Shown piece after piece: positions 34,832 to 46,621 of a stretch of DNA of 64,000 nucleotides (the stretch's first letter is position 1; every line of letters begins with the position of its first letter). The notes under the pieces were generated by a model that saw only the letters and a program-made list of their open reading frames with translations, had not been told where the DNA came from and searched no databases. This stretch comes from Cordilura impudica. Its lineage: Eukaryota; Arthropoda; Insecta; Diptera; Scathophagidae. The stretch covers positions 145,804,312 through 145,868,311 of the forward strand of contig OY821519.1 in the NCBI GenBank assembly GCA_963682025.1. Reading direction: 5' to 3'. Position numbers and translations under genes: made by a program.

Positions 34832-36300
34832 TTAACGATTTGCGAGTAAGTCGGTGTTTTCTTCTTCATTTTTATTTTCTTCATTTTGTATATTATCTGT
34901 TATTTCTAAAACACTGTCTTTCTCGGTTTCTTCATTACAAATTTCAATATTTTCTTCGTCTGTACCATCCTTATCAGCTATACTTAAGTTTACATTCGAG
35001 TGTTGTTCATTTTTGTCTTCTTCCACTACAATATTTGGTATTAGTTCGGAATGTATTGGAAGGTTTAGTTTTTCATAAGGACTTAAAATCTCACTCGAAC
35101 TGACAATATCATTTTTATTGGTAAAATAAATAATTTGATTTGCATGTCTTTTTCATATTTTACTAATTTTTGTTTTAACAATGAATGTTTGTTTACCTAG
35201 CTTTTTAATAACAATAGCTTTTATCCAAGTTATTTTTCCAGGTATTGCATAATTTTTTGTCATGACTTTATCATTAATATTAAAATCGTTACTTTTTGAG
35301 CCCTTATAATGCTTTTTTTGACTTCGTTGTTTGTTTAATGCAAAATCATGAACATTTTGAATGCTCTGATCAATTACTTGCCTATTCGGATTAATTAAAT
35401 CCAGCCTAGTTCTTAATTTGCGTTTATTAAACATTAAAAATGTAGGTGCGACGTTTGTACTCGAATGAACGGTATTACGTTAATCTAACAAAAATCGAAA
35501 TAAAACATTTTTGAATTCCGATTGCGGTGTATTATGAAGATTACATTTCAAAGCATTTTTAATGGTGTTGACAAAATTTTCTGCCTGACCATTAGTAGAC
35601 GGACTACCCACTGGTGTGGTTTTATGCAAAATTCTATTATACTTAAGAAAATTTTAAAATTATTTTGAGGTAAATACAGTGCCATTATCGGAAACTATGC
35701 TCTTTGGCAACCCAAATCGTGCAAACATTTCCTTAAGTACCGCAATAACTGCGTTACTTTTCGTATTTTTTCCCATATCGATACATTCAACCCCCTTGCT
35801 TGAACTGTCTACTACCACTAAACACCAACGGTTCATAAATGGCCCTAGAAAATCTATGTGAATCCTTGACCATACTTCTTCTGTTCTTTCCCAAGGGATA
35901 AGTTCCTGCTTTGGAGGATTCTGACGATTTAAAGCGCATGGCTCACAACTCTTAACTAAATTTTCTAGACCTTCGTTTTGTTTAGGCCACCAACAGTACT
36001 CTCTGGCCATTGATTTCAATTTAACGATTCCCATATGGGACGCATGAAGAATTTCCATAACGGTTTGTTGGATCTCTTTAGGAATTATAATCCTATAGCC
36101 CCAAAATATACATCCGCCTTCTTCCGATAATTAATTTTTTCGAACAAAAAATGGTTTCAAGTCGGCACTTGGACATTGTTTAGGCCAACCTACTTTAATA
36201 AATTTCCGAACCTGACTTCGGTAAAATAGTTTATGTAAATATTTTTTGGAAAGTCATCATAAACCGTATTTTGCCTTTGTGGCAAAAATAATCCGCAACG
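34832..36300 (-). pseudogene. gypsy integrase and C-terminal tail
   Basis: Integrase inserts the cDNA into host DNA. The zinc-binding part (SHMGIVKLKSMAREYCWWP, then CEPC) is followed by HIDFLGPF (first catalytic D, about 35850), IVSDNGTVFTSK (second D, about 35690) and, after a frame break, NGQAENFVNTIK (catalytic E, about 35580). A stop follows FRFLLD near 35480. The C-terminal stretch MFNKRKLRTRLDLINPNRQ with DKVMTKNYAIPGKITWIKAI (35434-35160) matches the region after the integrase core. An acidic tail is readable to 34832. All three catalytic residues remain, but the frame is broken. Confidence 0.8.
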
Positions 36301-36303
36301 TTG

Positions 36304-36830
36304 CTATTTGATTTGACGTACGAAATCATACCCTGTTAGTGTCAACGCTATTCGTTGCAAACGGTTTGAAGCCATAATTGGTATTCCCTTTTTAGGATTG
36401 AATATGTGTTGTAGCGGTTTATTATCGGTCACTAAGATAAATTTTCTACCGTGTAGGTATTGATGAAATTTTTTAACTCCGCATAATATTGCCACAGCTT
36501 CACGATCGAGTTGCGAATATTTCCTTTCCATTTCGGACAATGTTCGCGATGCAAATTCTATTGACCTTTCTTCACCTTGATTATCAACTTGTGATAAAAT
36601 TGCTCCAACCCCTACTGGGCTAGCATCGACTGTTAATTTTAACTGAAAAGTTGGATTATAGTGCGCTAAACAATTGTTAGCGGACAATAAGCATTTTAAT
36701 TCTTTCATGGCATGAGAACATTTTTCTGTCCATGCGAAATTAGTGTCAGCTTTTAATAAATCATACAAAGGGCGTAACAAGGTTGATGCCCCTGGCAAAA
36801 ATTTCCTATAATAGTTTACGATTGTAGCTC
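36304..36830 (-). pseudogene. gypsy RNase H domain
   Basis: An open stretch of about 164 codons contains FAWTEKCSHAMKELK (connection), LTVDASPVGVGAILSQ (first D), RKYSQLDREAVAIL (E) and FILVTDNKPLQHIF (D), the gypsy RNase H order. It follows the RT after a frame change near 36800 and stops at 36304. Confidence 0.85.
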
Positions 36831-37970
36831 CTTAACATTCGTAGGAATGCAACCTTATCTGTATTCATGTGTAACCCATTTTTATCAATAACATGACCAA
36901 GGTAAGTAATCTTTTCGCAGAAAAAACTTTTTTGACAAAACTTTTCCTAATCGTATCATATGAACCTTCATATTTGGAGTAAATCAACCTTGTATATTGG
37001 AAAAGTTCTTTGGACGTTGATATCGTTGTAAATTTTCGCGAATCCTTATCTAATCCAATTTGTTGATAGCCATAATTAAATCGAGCTTTGTAAATTCCGT
37101 ACCGCCATGTAGTTTTCTACATTTAACATTGAGTTCAATGTGACTTTAAAGTCACCGCATATACGCACACTGCCATTTGGGCAATTCACAACAGGTGTTG
37201 TATCGTTGTATCTGTTGTATCGTGTATTACTTTAGAATAGTGTAAAATTGTTATTGGTAATTTTCATTGAAAAATCTGATACAGCGATACAACTTCATTT
37301 GCTATGTATAGTAAATGTTGTATATTGTATCATAACATATCAGTCCCAAGTGAATGCCAGCTTTTATGAAAAAGAAAAAACAAATACATACAATTTTAAC
37401 AGCATAAATAATTATAAAATATAAAATGACAAATAATGCAAATAACGAAAAGTTTATTTATATAAAAATTAATGTTTATATTTTTAGTATGTATTTTCTC
37501 TTTCTGTCTCAACCAAAACATTTTAACTTTTTTTTTGTATTCTAAATTAAAAAGGAAGAGGTACGTAACTAAAACGCCAGGGTATATCTTATGACCAAAA
37601 AGCAAACACCGACACGAGTTTTCTCTTGTACGAAATAACAGAAGTGACGAAGTAACCTTTCCTCGTTGGGTCGATAATTACTAAAGAAAACGTTTTACAT
37701 TATGAAAATACAACTGACTCTTCACAACAAATGATTATATTGGGTATTTTAATACAAAATACAATATACAACACCTGTTGTGAATTGCCCAATTGTTTTT
37801 AATTACTGGCACAATCGGTGTGCCCCATTCCGAAAAATCAACTGGTTTTAACACTTTTAACTCGACTAATGCTTCAATTTCCTTCTCAACTTTGTCTTTA
37901 ATTGATAGCGGAACTGGTCGCGGTCTAAAAAACTAAGGCGTAGCTTCCTCTTTAACTTTTAAAGATGCTT
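36831..37970 (-). pseudogene. gypsy reverse transcriptase, split by a MITE and lacking the YxDD box
   Basis: The first RT motifs lie before the insertion (EKEIEALVELKVLKPVDFSEW and GTPIVPVIKNN, about 37900-37795) and continue after it (NGSVRICGDFKVTLNSM, about 37177-37125). A late motif ITYLGHVIDKNGLHMN is at about 36920-36870. The piece expected between them, with the catalytic YxDD, was not found, and the remaining frame shifts several times. RT activity is therefore lost. Confidence 0.75.
37178..37791. mobile_element. MITE inserted in gypsy RT, ATT duplication
   Basis: The ends TGGGCAATTCACAACAGGTG and its inverse (CACCTGTTGTGAATTGCCCA) are flanked by ATT on both sides. Removing it restores CTGCCATTGTTTTT, which reads through the conserved RT sequence. 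614 bp, no gene; the 69-codon ORF inside is not supported. The 3-bp duplication suggests a PIF/Harbinger-like origin, though ATT is not the usual TWA. Confidence 0.8.
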
Positions 37971-37999
37971 GACTTTTCTTAAACAATCCAAGCGTACCA

Positions 38000-38430
38000 T
38001 CAAAAAGGTCTTGAAACGTTTTTAATATTTTTGTCTGTGTCACTTTTATTAACGGGAGCAACGTAATTAAGTTCTGCAAATTTAATACCGAAAATGTTCA
38101 AAAACTTCATTCCGAGTAATGTCGGCCCACCATTTTCAATAACTATAAAAGGTACAATTTTTATTTTGTTTTTAAATTGGACCTTTACATCACATTCGCC
38201 AAGCGGACGAATATTTGTACCCGTATACGATTTTAGCAACGTATAACTTCACGCAATGCACATTTAGTGTAAAAAGCATTATAAGTGCTCTCAGACACAA
38301 TTTCCTGACCCTGTATCTAATTGCAACACAAGTTCACGCTTTCCTATAATTACTTTAACATAAATCGGTTCATCGTCTTCACTATTGATTGCAAATAAAT
38401 TTAAGTCTACGTTATCTAAAAAATGCATAC
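38000..38430 (-). pseudogene. gypsy aspartic protease region
   Basis: Upstream minus-strand sequence gives IGKRELVLQLDTGSG (catalytic DTG, about 38345-38305), followed after a frame change by MLKSYTGTNIRPLGE and FIVIENGGPTLLGMKFL (38239-38090). The DTG and the GMKFL strand are typical of retropepsins. A frame break near 38240-38290 separates the two halves. Confidence 0.7.
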
Positions 38431-38540
38431 TTTTAACTGTACACATTTTTTTTAAATGTCCTCTTTGTTTGCATTCATTGCATTTGTAATTCTTATATTT
38501 ACAGTTTTCGCTTTTGTGGTTAGAATATCCACATACCTTA

Positions 38541-39033
38541 AGGTGCTATTACATGATGTGTTTTTTACACATGTACTGTCAAATTTTCCCACAACAAAAG
38601 TTGTACACATCGTGTGATACATATAAAACATTGTTTATGTACAATACATGAGAAAAGTCACATGTACATTTTTCAATTAGAACAGGTTCTATTTTTGCAT
38701 GACAAACAAGTGAAAATACAACACTGCTTGTGGCGAAAGAAAAACAGAGTACATTTTAAAGATTAATATTGAAAGAAAAATAAATTGTTTAGTATTAATT
38801 AACAATTAAAAAATACATAACCTTTTTTTTAACAAAAAATTTTTGTAAATTCACAAATTAAATCAGCTGTTGTTCACATTTAGAGGTTATGTCATACGGA
38901 AATACATACGCACGTGTGATAGCAAAAATTATGAATCGTATGTAAAAAGACAATTTTGACAGACATGAAGAATTTCATGTGGATAAAAAAAGTGACAGTA
39001 CATATGTAAAAAACATTTCGTGTAATAGCACCT
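38541..39033. mobile_element. PIF/Harbinger-type MITE, TTA duplication, copy 2 (inside gypsy gag)
   Basis: The ends AGGTGCTATTACATGATGTG and, inverted, AGGTGCTATTACACGAAATG are flanked by TTA (38538-38540 and 39034-39036). Same family as 23514-24013, sharing ACAGCTGATTT-like and TTAGAGGTTATGTCATACGG blocks. It splits the gag zinc knuckle between its first cysteine (KESC) and the histidine. Confidence 0.9.
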
Positions 39034-39639
39034 TTACATGACTCTTTTTGTTGCTCGTCATTTTTGTGTTGTTGTTGCTGCTGCTGTCGATCGTTTTGCT
39101 TCTTATTTTTGCCTTTGTTGTTTCTTTTTATGTAGTTGAAGCCATCTTGCTTAACGTCGACATTTTCATATTGCTGCCTTATGTACTCCATGTTGTTTGC
39201 TATCTTCACCACGTGGTCAAATGATGTAATTCCTTCTAGAAAAATTTTACCTCGGGCTGGACCTTTTTCCAGACCCATTACAAATTTGTCTCGAATCGTC
39301 TCATTTAAGTGAGTTCCAAATTCACAGTTAATTGCCAGCTCTGGTACGCGTACTGCCCATTCACTTACAGATTCTGTTGGTAATTTTGAAGCTGCATAAA
39401 ATTTGTAGCGCTCTTCAAATCCGGACGATGGTGGTTTAAAATGATCACGCATTGTCTGCACACATCTATTAAACGTAACCGAAGTGGCATCAACTTGATC
39501 TGGACTTATCAAGTTTTGTAGTAATATGTATGCTCCTTCAGACATGGACGTAACTAAATCGCTTTTTTCTTTGACTCATTTTCAATGCCGTTTGCCAACA
39601 AAAATTGTTCCAATTACTATTCTATTCACTACTATTTCA

Positions 39640-40015
39640 ATTTCACTCATAATTAATTAAATGTAATTGATTTCAGCTCTCATTTATGTATAAATTTTGT
39701 TTCTTTAAAAAAAAAATTATTTCTTTTATATTTATATTTATTTATTTATATATTTTTATTAAATTAACCCATTATGCTTCATATGTATTAACCATTTTTT
39801 TTTTTTTAATTTTTTATCTTTTTGGGTTTATTTATTAAATTAATTTTTTTCTGTTATACTGTGTACTATTTATATACTGTGTATTTTTACATGTACTTAT
39901 TCATCATTGCTTTGTAAAAATCCATTACTTTAATTATAGGATTGTAAATCTTGTTGTAATGGAAAAATAATGAAATAAATTAATATTAAAAATTAAATTA
40001 AATTACTTTTGGAAT
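39640..40015. other. AT-rich insert in gypsy gag
   Basis: About 375 bp of T-rich DNA separates two adjacent parts of gag. No inverted ends or duplication were clear, so the origin is unknown. Confidence 0.5.
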
Positions 40016-40097
40016 ACAGACCACGAGTTTTCGACATGATCGAAATACGGCACTTTACCAATAATTCCAAGTCGTACTTTTTGCCCTCGTCGACAAT

Positions 40098-40236
40098 TGT
40101 TGTAAATTCAACTTTATTCTTTATTATAATTCTTTTAGTTCGGTTTTACAATGTGTGTTCTTAATGTTAACGTGGGGAGCGCAATGAAGTTGGCTGCGGT
40201 TGTTCTCTTGTTAGTGCTAGTTTACATTATTATGTT
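40098..40236 (-). repeat. gypsy 5' LTR, larger part (remainder at 46524-46555)
   Basis: Matches 34586-34724 and is cut after CATTATTATGTT by the BEL element; the remaining 32 bp (AGTGTTGTTTTACACTG to TACTACA) lie at 46524-46555. 139 plus 32 equals the 171 bp of the other LTR. Confidence 0.9.
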
Positions 40237-40601
40237 TGTCGTCCTCCAAATTAAATAAAAAACTCCGTCGATATGCGTATAAAACTAAGTTGAGTAATTT
40301 GAGTAATTTATTCTCTAAAAAGATATAGGTTAACAAAGTTCTTTGTATTTACGGGCCACTTACATTTTGTTGGACATCTTATCTTTTGGACGACATTAAA
40401 CAAACTGCCGCCAACATTAAATAGTTTCAATAATAAAATGGCCGTAATGCTTCTATATATAATTATTAATAATTTAAAAGTTGGCCTTACTGTCTCAAAA
40501 GGAGAAATTAGGGGAAATGATAATTAAACATAAAAATACATAAACAAAGCAAACAGAACAAAACAGCTGATCAGGGATGAGAGTTATCGGCATTATCAAC
40601 A
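40237..40601 (-). repeat. BEL 3' LTR
   Basis: 365 bp with TG/CA ends. In coding orientation this is the downstream LTR. The end of the pol frame (40571-40601) overlaps it slightly. Confidence 0.95.
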
Positions 40602-43600
40602 TCCCCGCCTCCGTGAATGGTCTCCATGTGGACCACTTCACCAACATCTTGAACATCTAATACTGCAAGTTTTGAAACAGGACGTCGCAGGCACCCGGTA
40701 TTCGTGTTCACCTCTGCTGATCTTGCAACACCATCTTTGCCCACAAACAAATGTACGATACGTCCTCTTTTCCATTTAGATCTCGGCTGGTCAGTTTCGC
40801 AGATCAAAACTAAGGCTCCTGTGGACAACGGTTTAGCAGGGAGACACCATTTTGTCCTTCGAGTAAGCTCGGGCAAATATTCCAGCGTCCATCTTTTCCA
40901 TAAACAATTTTTTAGGTTTTGTAGAATTCTCCACTGCTTTCTTAAAGAGCAAAATCTTGGGTTAAATGGAGCTGGAGTCTGTGTAGAGTTGTGGCAGCCT
41001 AATAAAAAATGATTGGGCGACAGCGGCTCTGGCTCATCCGGAGTAACAGGCAAATGTGTGAGAGGCCTCGAATTTACAATATTTTCACACTCCACTAATA
41101 GACTATACAATGTTTCTGGCCGAGGTGTTTTCTCTTTTAGTGTTGCATACAAAGCCCTCTTTATTGATTGGACGAGACGTTCCCATGAGCCACCAGCACT
41201 GGGATCAGAAGGGGTGTTGAATTTCCACTTTATGCCTAGAGGTTTCAACCCAGCATCAATTTTATCAAAATCAATAAAGTTCTCTTCTTCGCCCAGCTCT
41301 TTATTAATACCAACAAAATTTGTACCGTTGTCGCTTCTCATCTGGACGGGGACACCACGACGATTTATAAAATTGCGAATACACAGCAAACACGAATCGC
41401 TAGACAGATCCACGGACAGCTCCAAATGTACAGCTCGAGTTGTCAAACACGTAAATAGTGCAACCCAACGCTTTTCATGACTGCGGCGTACGGCCACCAA
41501 GACAGGGCCGAAATAGTCCAAGCCAGTATAAGAAAATGGACGAACAAAGGCACTTAAACGATCTTCTGGAAGGGGCCCCATTATAGGTTGCAAGGGCTTA
41601 CATTTCCTTAGTTTGCATCCACAGCATGCAGCTTTGACACTTCTCAGCACGACACGTATTGATGGAATCCAAAATTTAAGGCGTATTTGACAGATCACAG
41701 ACTCATCATTGATATGGTGTTGACCTTCGTGATACCATTTAACTATAAGGTGGGTCAATGGATCACTTTTGGGCAAAATGTACGGTCTTTTGGTACCAAA
41801 CGTTATAAGTGGTGCGTTATCGATCCTGCCACCGCAGCGTAGATTTTCAAATGCGTCAATATACGGGTTAAGAGATTTTATGGGACTGTCTGGAGGCACA
41901 TTTATCTTCTCTAAAAGACAGGAATATTCATTATTAAATGCAGTTCTCTGCACTGACCTTATTATAAATCGTTCAGCATATTCCTCTTCGTCCACAGACA
42001 GATCCCCCTTTGAATCTGGCAGTTGTTTGCATTTCGACTTCAAGTTGTTTATGTATCTAAATACCCATGCCATACACCTTTTAAGCCGCCGGTACTTCGA
42101 AAATCGTTTCGCATCAAAAATCGAAATGTTTATAGTTTTAGTGGACAGCACAAAACGTCCTTGGCGTAGTTCTTCTTCACTGTGTGTTTCTTCAGTTGAA
42201 TTACCGCTAGAGGGCCACAAATTTGAAGGGCGACTCAAAAAACCCGGTCCATTTTTCCATCGGCTATCAGGATTATATACGGTACACGGCCTTGTACCAT
42301 CATCAGCAGGATTCATTTCACCATTTCAACGCCATTGATCTTCTTGTGAAGACTCCAAAATCTCCGCGACTCGGTTGGCCACAAACTGTTTATAACGTCG
42401 ATGATCTGATGTGAGCCATTTAATCACTGTACTGGAGTCCGTCCAAAACCAAATTTGTTCTGGTTGAATATTGTGGTATTTGATGATGCCAGCTTTAAGC
42501 CGCACAGCCATCACCGCAGCCTGCAATTCTAGCCTTGGGATCGTCATAAACTTATTGGGGGCACAATTACTTTTTCCCGTAACAAACGATATTTTAGTTC
42601 CGCCGTCAGTATCGAGCCTCCAATATGCCACCGCTGCCATTGCTACCTCGCTTGCATCGCAAAATATATGTAAGGTTGTACCTCGATGAGACAAATTAGA
42701 AAAATAACATCTTGGGATACAAAAGTCCCTTACCTTTTTCAACCCACAGATCCAAGAACTCCAACGACCGCGTAACGCCTCTGGTATTACTTCATCCCAT
42801 TCCAAGCCACACTTCCAAAGCGACTGCATAAAGATTTTGCCAGCGATAGTGAAATCGCATAAGAAACCGTAGGGGTCAAATACCGACATTATCAAACTGA
42901 GCACTTCACGCTTTGTCGGTGTCCGTTTGTTTTCCAAAATATCCGCAGAGACACGATTAAATTGCAAATTGAAGATAAACTTATCATTTGCTGGGGACCA
43001 CTGCATTCCCAAAATTTTCTCTGTCTTATCAGCTGATATGTTTATGTTTGATAAAGCAGGGTTGCCAAAGTGTTCATTTATTTTATCCGAGTTGGAAATA
43101 ATTTTGTGCATCGTAAATCCCGCCGCTCGGTGTATTTTGATAACATCTTGGACCACATTCATAGCTTCATCAACGGAGCTAAAACAATCAGCATAATCAT
43201 CCACATAGTGACGTTTTACAATAGCTTCTGCTGCTCTGGGCATACTTTGTTTAAATTTTTCAGCATTCAAATTTTTAATGTACTGGGCTATTGTGGGTGA
43301 ACATGTTGCTCCGAATATTGCCCTTGTCATGACATATTGCTCAATGGGCCCGTTGTTGTTTTCGCGATATAAAAAGCGTTGGAAATGCTGATCCTCTTTT
43401 CGGATGGCCACTTGCAAAAACATTTCCTTTATATCGCCACAAACTGCAATTGGTTCTTCTCGAAATTTAAATAAAACACTAAGTAATGGTTGATTTAAAT
43501 CTGGACCCGGCAAGAGACAGTCATTTAACGAAACACCCTGTACTTTTGCAGCAGCATCAAATACCAAGCGTAGACTTTCCTTGTTAGGATTAAATACTGC

Positions 43601-45967
43601 AAAATGAGGTAAAATGAAAATATTAGAGCAACAAATGTTTTCTTCTTCTGAAGTAACACGTCTTGCATAACCATTTTTCAAAATATGTTGCATTTTTTGC
43701 CTGTATTCGATTTCAAATTTTGGGTTTATTTTAAATTTGTTTTCCACTAGATGGAGACGTCTTGAAGCTGAACCATAGCTATCGGGAAACGACCTACTTT
43801 CGTTTCGCCATAAAAGGCCACATTCGTACCTGCCATCATAGTATTTTGTTGTGGACTTTAGAATATTTAGCGCCTTTTCTTCACTTTTAGGCATGACAGG
43901 TTTCGAATCGAGTTTTACCAAACACGATTCAATTTCAAAATATTGTTTCATCATGTGCTCCATACAACTGTTATTTTCTTGGTGCTTTGCCAGAAACACA
44001 CTTTTGACCATGTCCTTGTTATTGTTACCAGTTGGACCATAAACTACCCAGCCAAGTCTTGTCCTTACAGCTATAGGGCCATTTTCATCTGGACATCTGG
44101 GTATTTCCACGGGAACTGACAAAAATGCATGCGACAAACTAATTATCATCTTTGGCCTTATTCTGTAATAATCGGCGAGGGGCAACTCTTCAAGATGATT
44201 TTTACAATTTATGCCACCCATGGAAAACGACTGTGTTGGCAACTCTAAATTTTTAACCAAATATACTTTTGAAATGTTATATTTCTCACTTTCATTTTGT
44301 GAGCCACTAATTGTCAAGTCAACAATTTCTGTTTGTTGGCTACTACTGTGCCCATTAAGCCATTGCAATCTCAAATTTTCCCTTTTTCCTTCCAATCCAA
44401 TTTGTTTTCCAATATCCCAATCTAGCATGGTGGCGTCAGCGCCGTCGTCTATAAATGCGTAGATGGATATACGTTTTTTGGGACCATAAATCATCACTGG
44501 GATTATTTGAAATAAGATTTCACTCTTTTGAGTACCTGCATGTAGATTTACAACTTCTCTGGGATTTTCATTTCGAGCAACTGTGGCAACGCTATTGTTT
44601 TGTTTACATTTTTTATCATCTGGTGAGTGCAATAATGGATTGTGATATTTTTTACAGCCACTTATACCACATAATTGTTTCTTGTAACACTTTCCAACTT
44701 GATGTGGTCCTTTTAGGCATGCAAAACAAAGCCGGAGTTCCCGTACCTTCTTCCAACGTTCATCAATAGGAGCGCTCTTAAATACTGGACAATCGGTAAG
44801 TGCATTACAATTTTCAGAGCAGACCATACATTTTTTGGTAGAAGTTGTGGTTAATGCATATTTATTTTTACTTGCCTTTTTTACAGATGATGACGACGAC
44901 ACGGGAAGACCATCAGAAACCATGTTGGCGACTTTTCTGACACCATCGAGCCACTCGGAGAAACGTTTCAAATTGGGAGGCTCTTCCAGGGCAATACATT
45001 TTTCAGCCCACTGCATCTGTTTTGTTGGCGGCAGCTTGGAAACTAATTCGCTGAGTAAGGTTGGGTTGTTCAAATGATGCGTACCACTAGCTGTCTGCAG
45101 AAACCGTACCATATTTGTGACCTTTGTAGCGAATTGTATCAATAAATCAAGTCTTCCTTCAGGGACATATGAAAGTGAATTTATTTTGTGTATTTGGCTT
45201 TTTATTAATTGTTCAGGACGACCGTAAGTTTCACACAAAATATCCAAAATCACATTTACATTTCTGGAACTTGATAACAAAGACTCCACTGTTTCTTTTG
45301 CCGGACCATGTAGTGCTTCACGAATGCGTATTATGTTCTGTAAGGGACTGTATTCAAATTCGGCTGTCGTTTGTTCAAATTCTTCTTTGAATGTCGGCCA
45401 CTCCTCTGGCAGACCGTAAAATTTTGGAAGGGGGTAAATTTTCTTGGCTCTTACGGACGTGGAACCTTGGCTGTGGGAAGAAACATTAGTAGAGGACTCA
45501 CCGTTTTCATCCAATAATGCTGCCTGAACTGTATTTGAAGTTGAGGCCCTCAAGGCTGCTCTTGGTATATCGTTGACATTTGCTGCGACCGTCTGTCCAC
45601 TATGAGCTACACTTTGCGACACCAATTGCATTTCTTGTTGCAGTGACGTTATGCTTGCGGCTGTCTGCTCTCTTTGTGCCACGAGCAAATTTTGCAAATT
45701 CATGTTCACTGCATCAATCTGCTTCATCATTTCATTTTGCATGTCCGCCATAAGACGCAAAATTTCGGGCTGAGATGACTGTGGTTGTACTTTACTACCT
45801 CCCGGCTGACCGGGCGGTACCACTGGTGAATTGACGGACGATTGTTGGCCGGTCGCCGGCGCCGCGGCTGCTGAATTTTTTTTTACATTACCATCCATAT
45901 CGGCCAAACGTTTTGGTGGCACACCTTTATTGGACCGATCACTTGTTCTGGGAGACTGTTCCGCCAT
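40571..45967 (-). CDS. BEL/Pao gag-pol polyprotein with one in-frame stop
   Basis: The frame runs 1,798 codons from the ATG at 45967 (MAEQSPRTSDRSNKG; the ATG six codons upstream is less likely) to 40571. It is broken only by TGA at 42326-42328 (codon 1214). Gag has Q-rich and coiled-coil-like N-terminal parts and a C-rich knuckle region (CMVC...LCFACLKGPH...CGISGCKKYH, about residues 380-450). Then come protease (FIDDGADATMLDWDIG, about 505), RT (VFDAAAKVQGVSLND and YVDD, about 921), RNase H (IFCDASE, about 1102; WTDSSTVIKWL) and integrase (HH...CCGC, GLDYFGP about 1482, SDNGTNFVG about 1544, GGSWERLV about 1595). All expected catalytic motifs are present. Gag and pol share one frame, as in many BEL elements. 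Confidence 0.93.
40602..40612 (-). promoter_or_regulatory. BEL polypurine tract
   Basis: The minus strand reads GGAGGCGGGGA immediately before the 3' LTR, the place and composition expected for the plus-strand primer. One C interrupts it. Confidence 0.65.
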
Positions 45968-46153
45968 ACGTTGTACAAACAACACAAAATTTTAACAATT
46001 GTTGTAACACTGGAGACACAAGGACAACAAACTCCGACAATGTTACTAGACAGAACCAAACAAGTGTCCAAACAAAATGGTGAAATCGCCTACCGTTCTA
46101 TACAAATTACTCTTTATTCCATAAAGAATAATTGCGCCATAATAGAATAAAGA

Positions 46154-46518
46154 TGTCGTCCTCCAAATTAAATAAAAAACTCCGTCGATATGCGTATAAA
46201 ACTAAGTTGAGTAATTTGAGTAATTTATTCTCTAAAAAGATATAGGTTAACAAAGTTTTTTGTATTTACGGGCCACTTACATTTTGTTGGACATCTTATC
46301 TTTTGGACGACATTAAACAAACTGCCGCCAACATTAAATAGTTTCAATAATAAAATGGCCGTAATGCTTCTATATATAATTATTAATAATTTAAAAGTTG
46401 GCCTTACTGTCTCAAAAGGAGAAATTAGGGGAAATGATAATTAAACATAAAAATACATAAACAAAGCAAACAGAACAAAACAGCTGATCAGGGATGAGAG
46501 TTATCGGCATTATCAACA
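46154..46518 (-). repeat. BEL 5' LTR
   Basis: 365 bp; upstream LTR in coding orientation and presumed promoter. About 10 bases inside the element the minus strand reads ATTATGGCGCAATTATTC; TGGCGCAATTA is a candidate primer-binding site, not matched to a tRNA here. Confidence 0.93.
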
Positions 46519-46621
46519 ATGTTAGTGTTGTTTTACACTGTGCAAGTATACTACAATTTTAAATGTGTAAATTATTAACAAATAAAATAAAGTCAATAAA
46601 CTATTTGATATTTATATTTCA

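Larger units (their letters stand above)
38440..40020 (-). pseudogene. gypsy gag, interrupted
   Basis: N-terminal IIGKVPYFDHVENSWSVFQ (about 40085-40025) is separated by an AT-rich insert from QFLLANGIENESKKK and SMSEGAYILLQNLISPDQ (39620-39490). Then come FKPPSSGFEERYKFYAASK, EFGTHLNETIRDKFVMGLE and a Q-rich stretch. The nucleocapsid knuckles (ESC, then GYSNHKSENC and CNECKQRGHLKKMC) are split by the MITE at 38541-39033. Because of that insertion the ORF at 38892-39545 ends in MITE-derived residues after KESC. Confidence 0.85.
40237..46518 (-). mobile_element. BEL/Pao LTR retrotransposon, nearly intact
   Basis: The 365-bp LTRs at 40237-40601 and 46154-46518 begin TGTCGTCCTCC and end TTATCAACA on the plus strand, and I see one difference between them (TTCTTTG versus TTTTTTG). 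The perfect 5-bp duplication ATGTT flanks it (40232-40236 and 46519-46523). It holds one long minus-strand gag-pol frame and a purine-rich tract before the 3' LTR. The near-identical LTRs indicate a recent insertion. Confidence 0.95.
34586..46555 (-). mobile_element. Ty3/gypsy LTR retrotransposon with nested insertions
   Basis: The 171-bp LTRs (34586-34756; and 40098-40236 continued at 46524-46555) begin TGTTGTA and end TACTACA. A perfect 5-bp duplication ATTTT flanks the whole unit (34581-34585 and 46556-46560). Order on the minus strand is 5' LTR, gag, protease, RT, RNase H, integrase, 3' LTR. There are insertions in the 5' LTR (BEL, 40237-46518), in gag (38541-39033 and an AT-rich block near 39640-40015) and in RT (37178-37791). 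The two LTRs differ at about 5 of 171 positions. No env-like frame was seen. Confidence 0.9.

Noticed and set aside
34639..35103. 154-codon plus-strand ORF with hydrophobic stretches
   Set aside because: It starts inside the gypsy 3' LTR and runs antisense to the gypsy pol tail; the same LTR sequence recurs at 40098.
42326..42328. TGA as a selenocysteine or programmed read-through codon
   Set aside because: No supporting RNA structure was identified, and a TGG-to-TGA mutation explains it; kept only as a point to check.
44455..44769. Plus-strand ORFs across 40.7-45.4 kb
   Set aside because: All are antisense shadows of the BEL polyprotein, which has clear family motifs on the minus strand.
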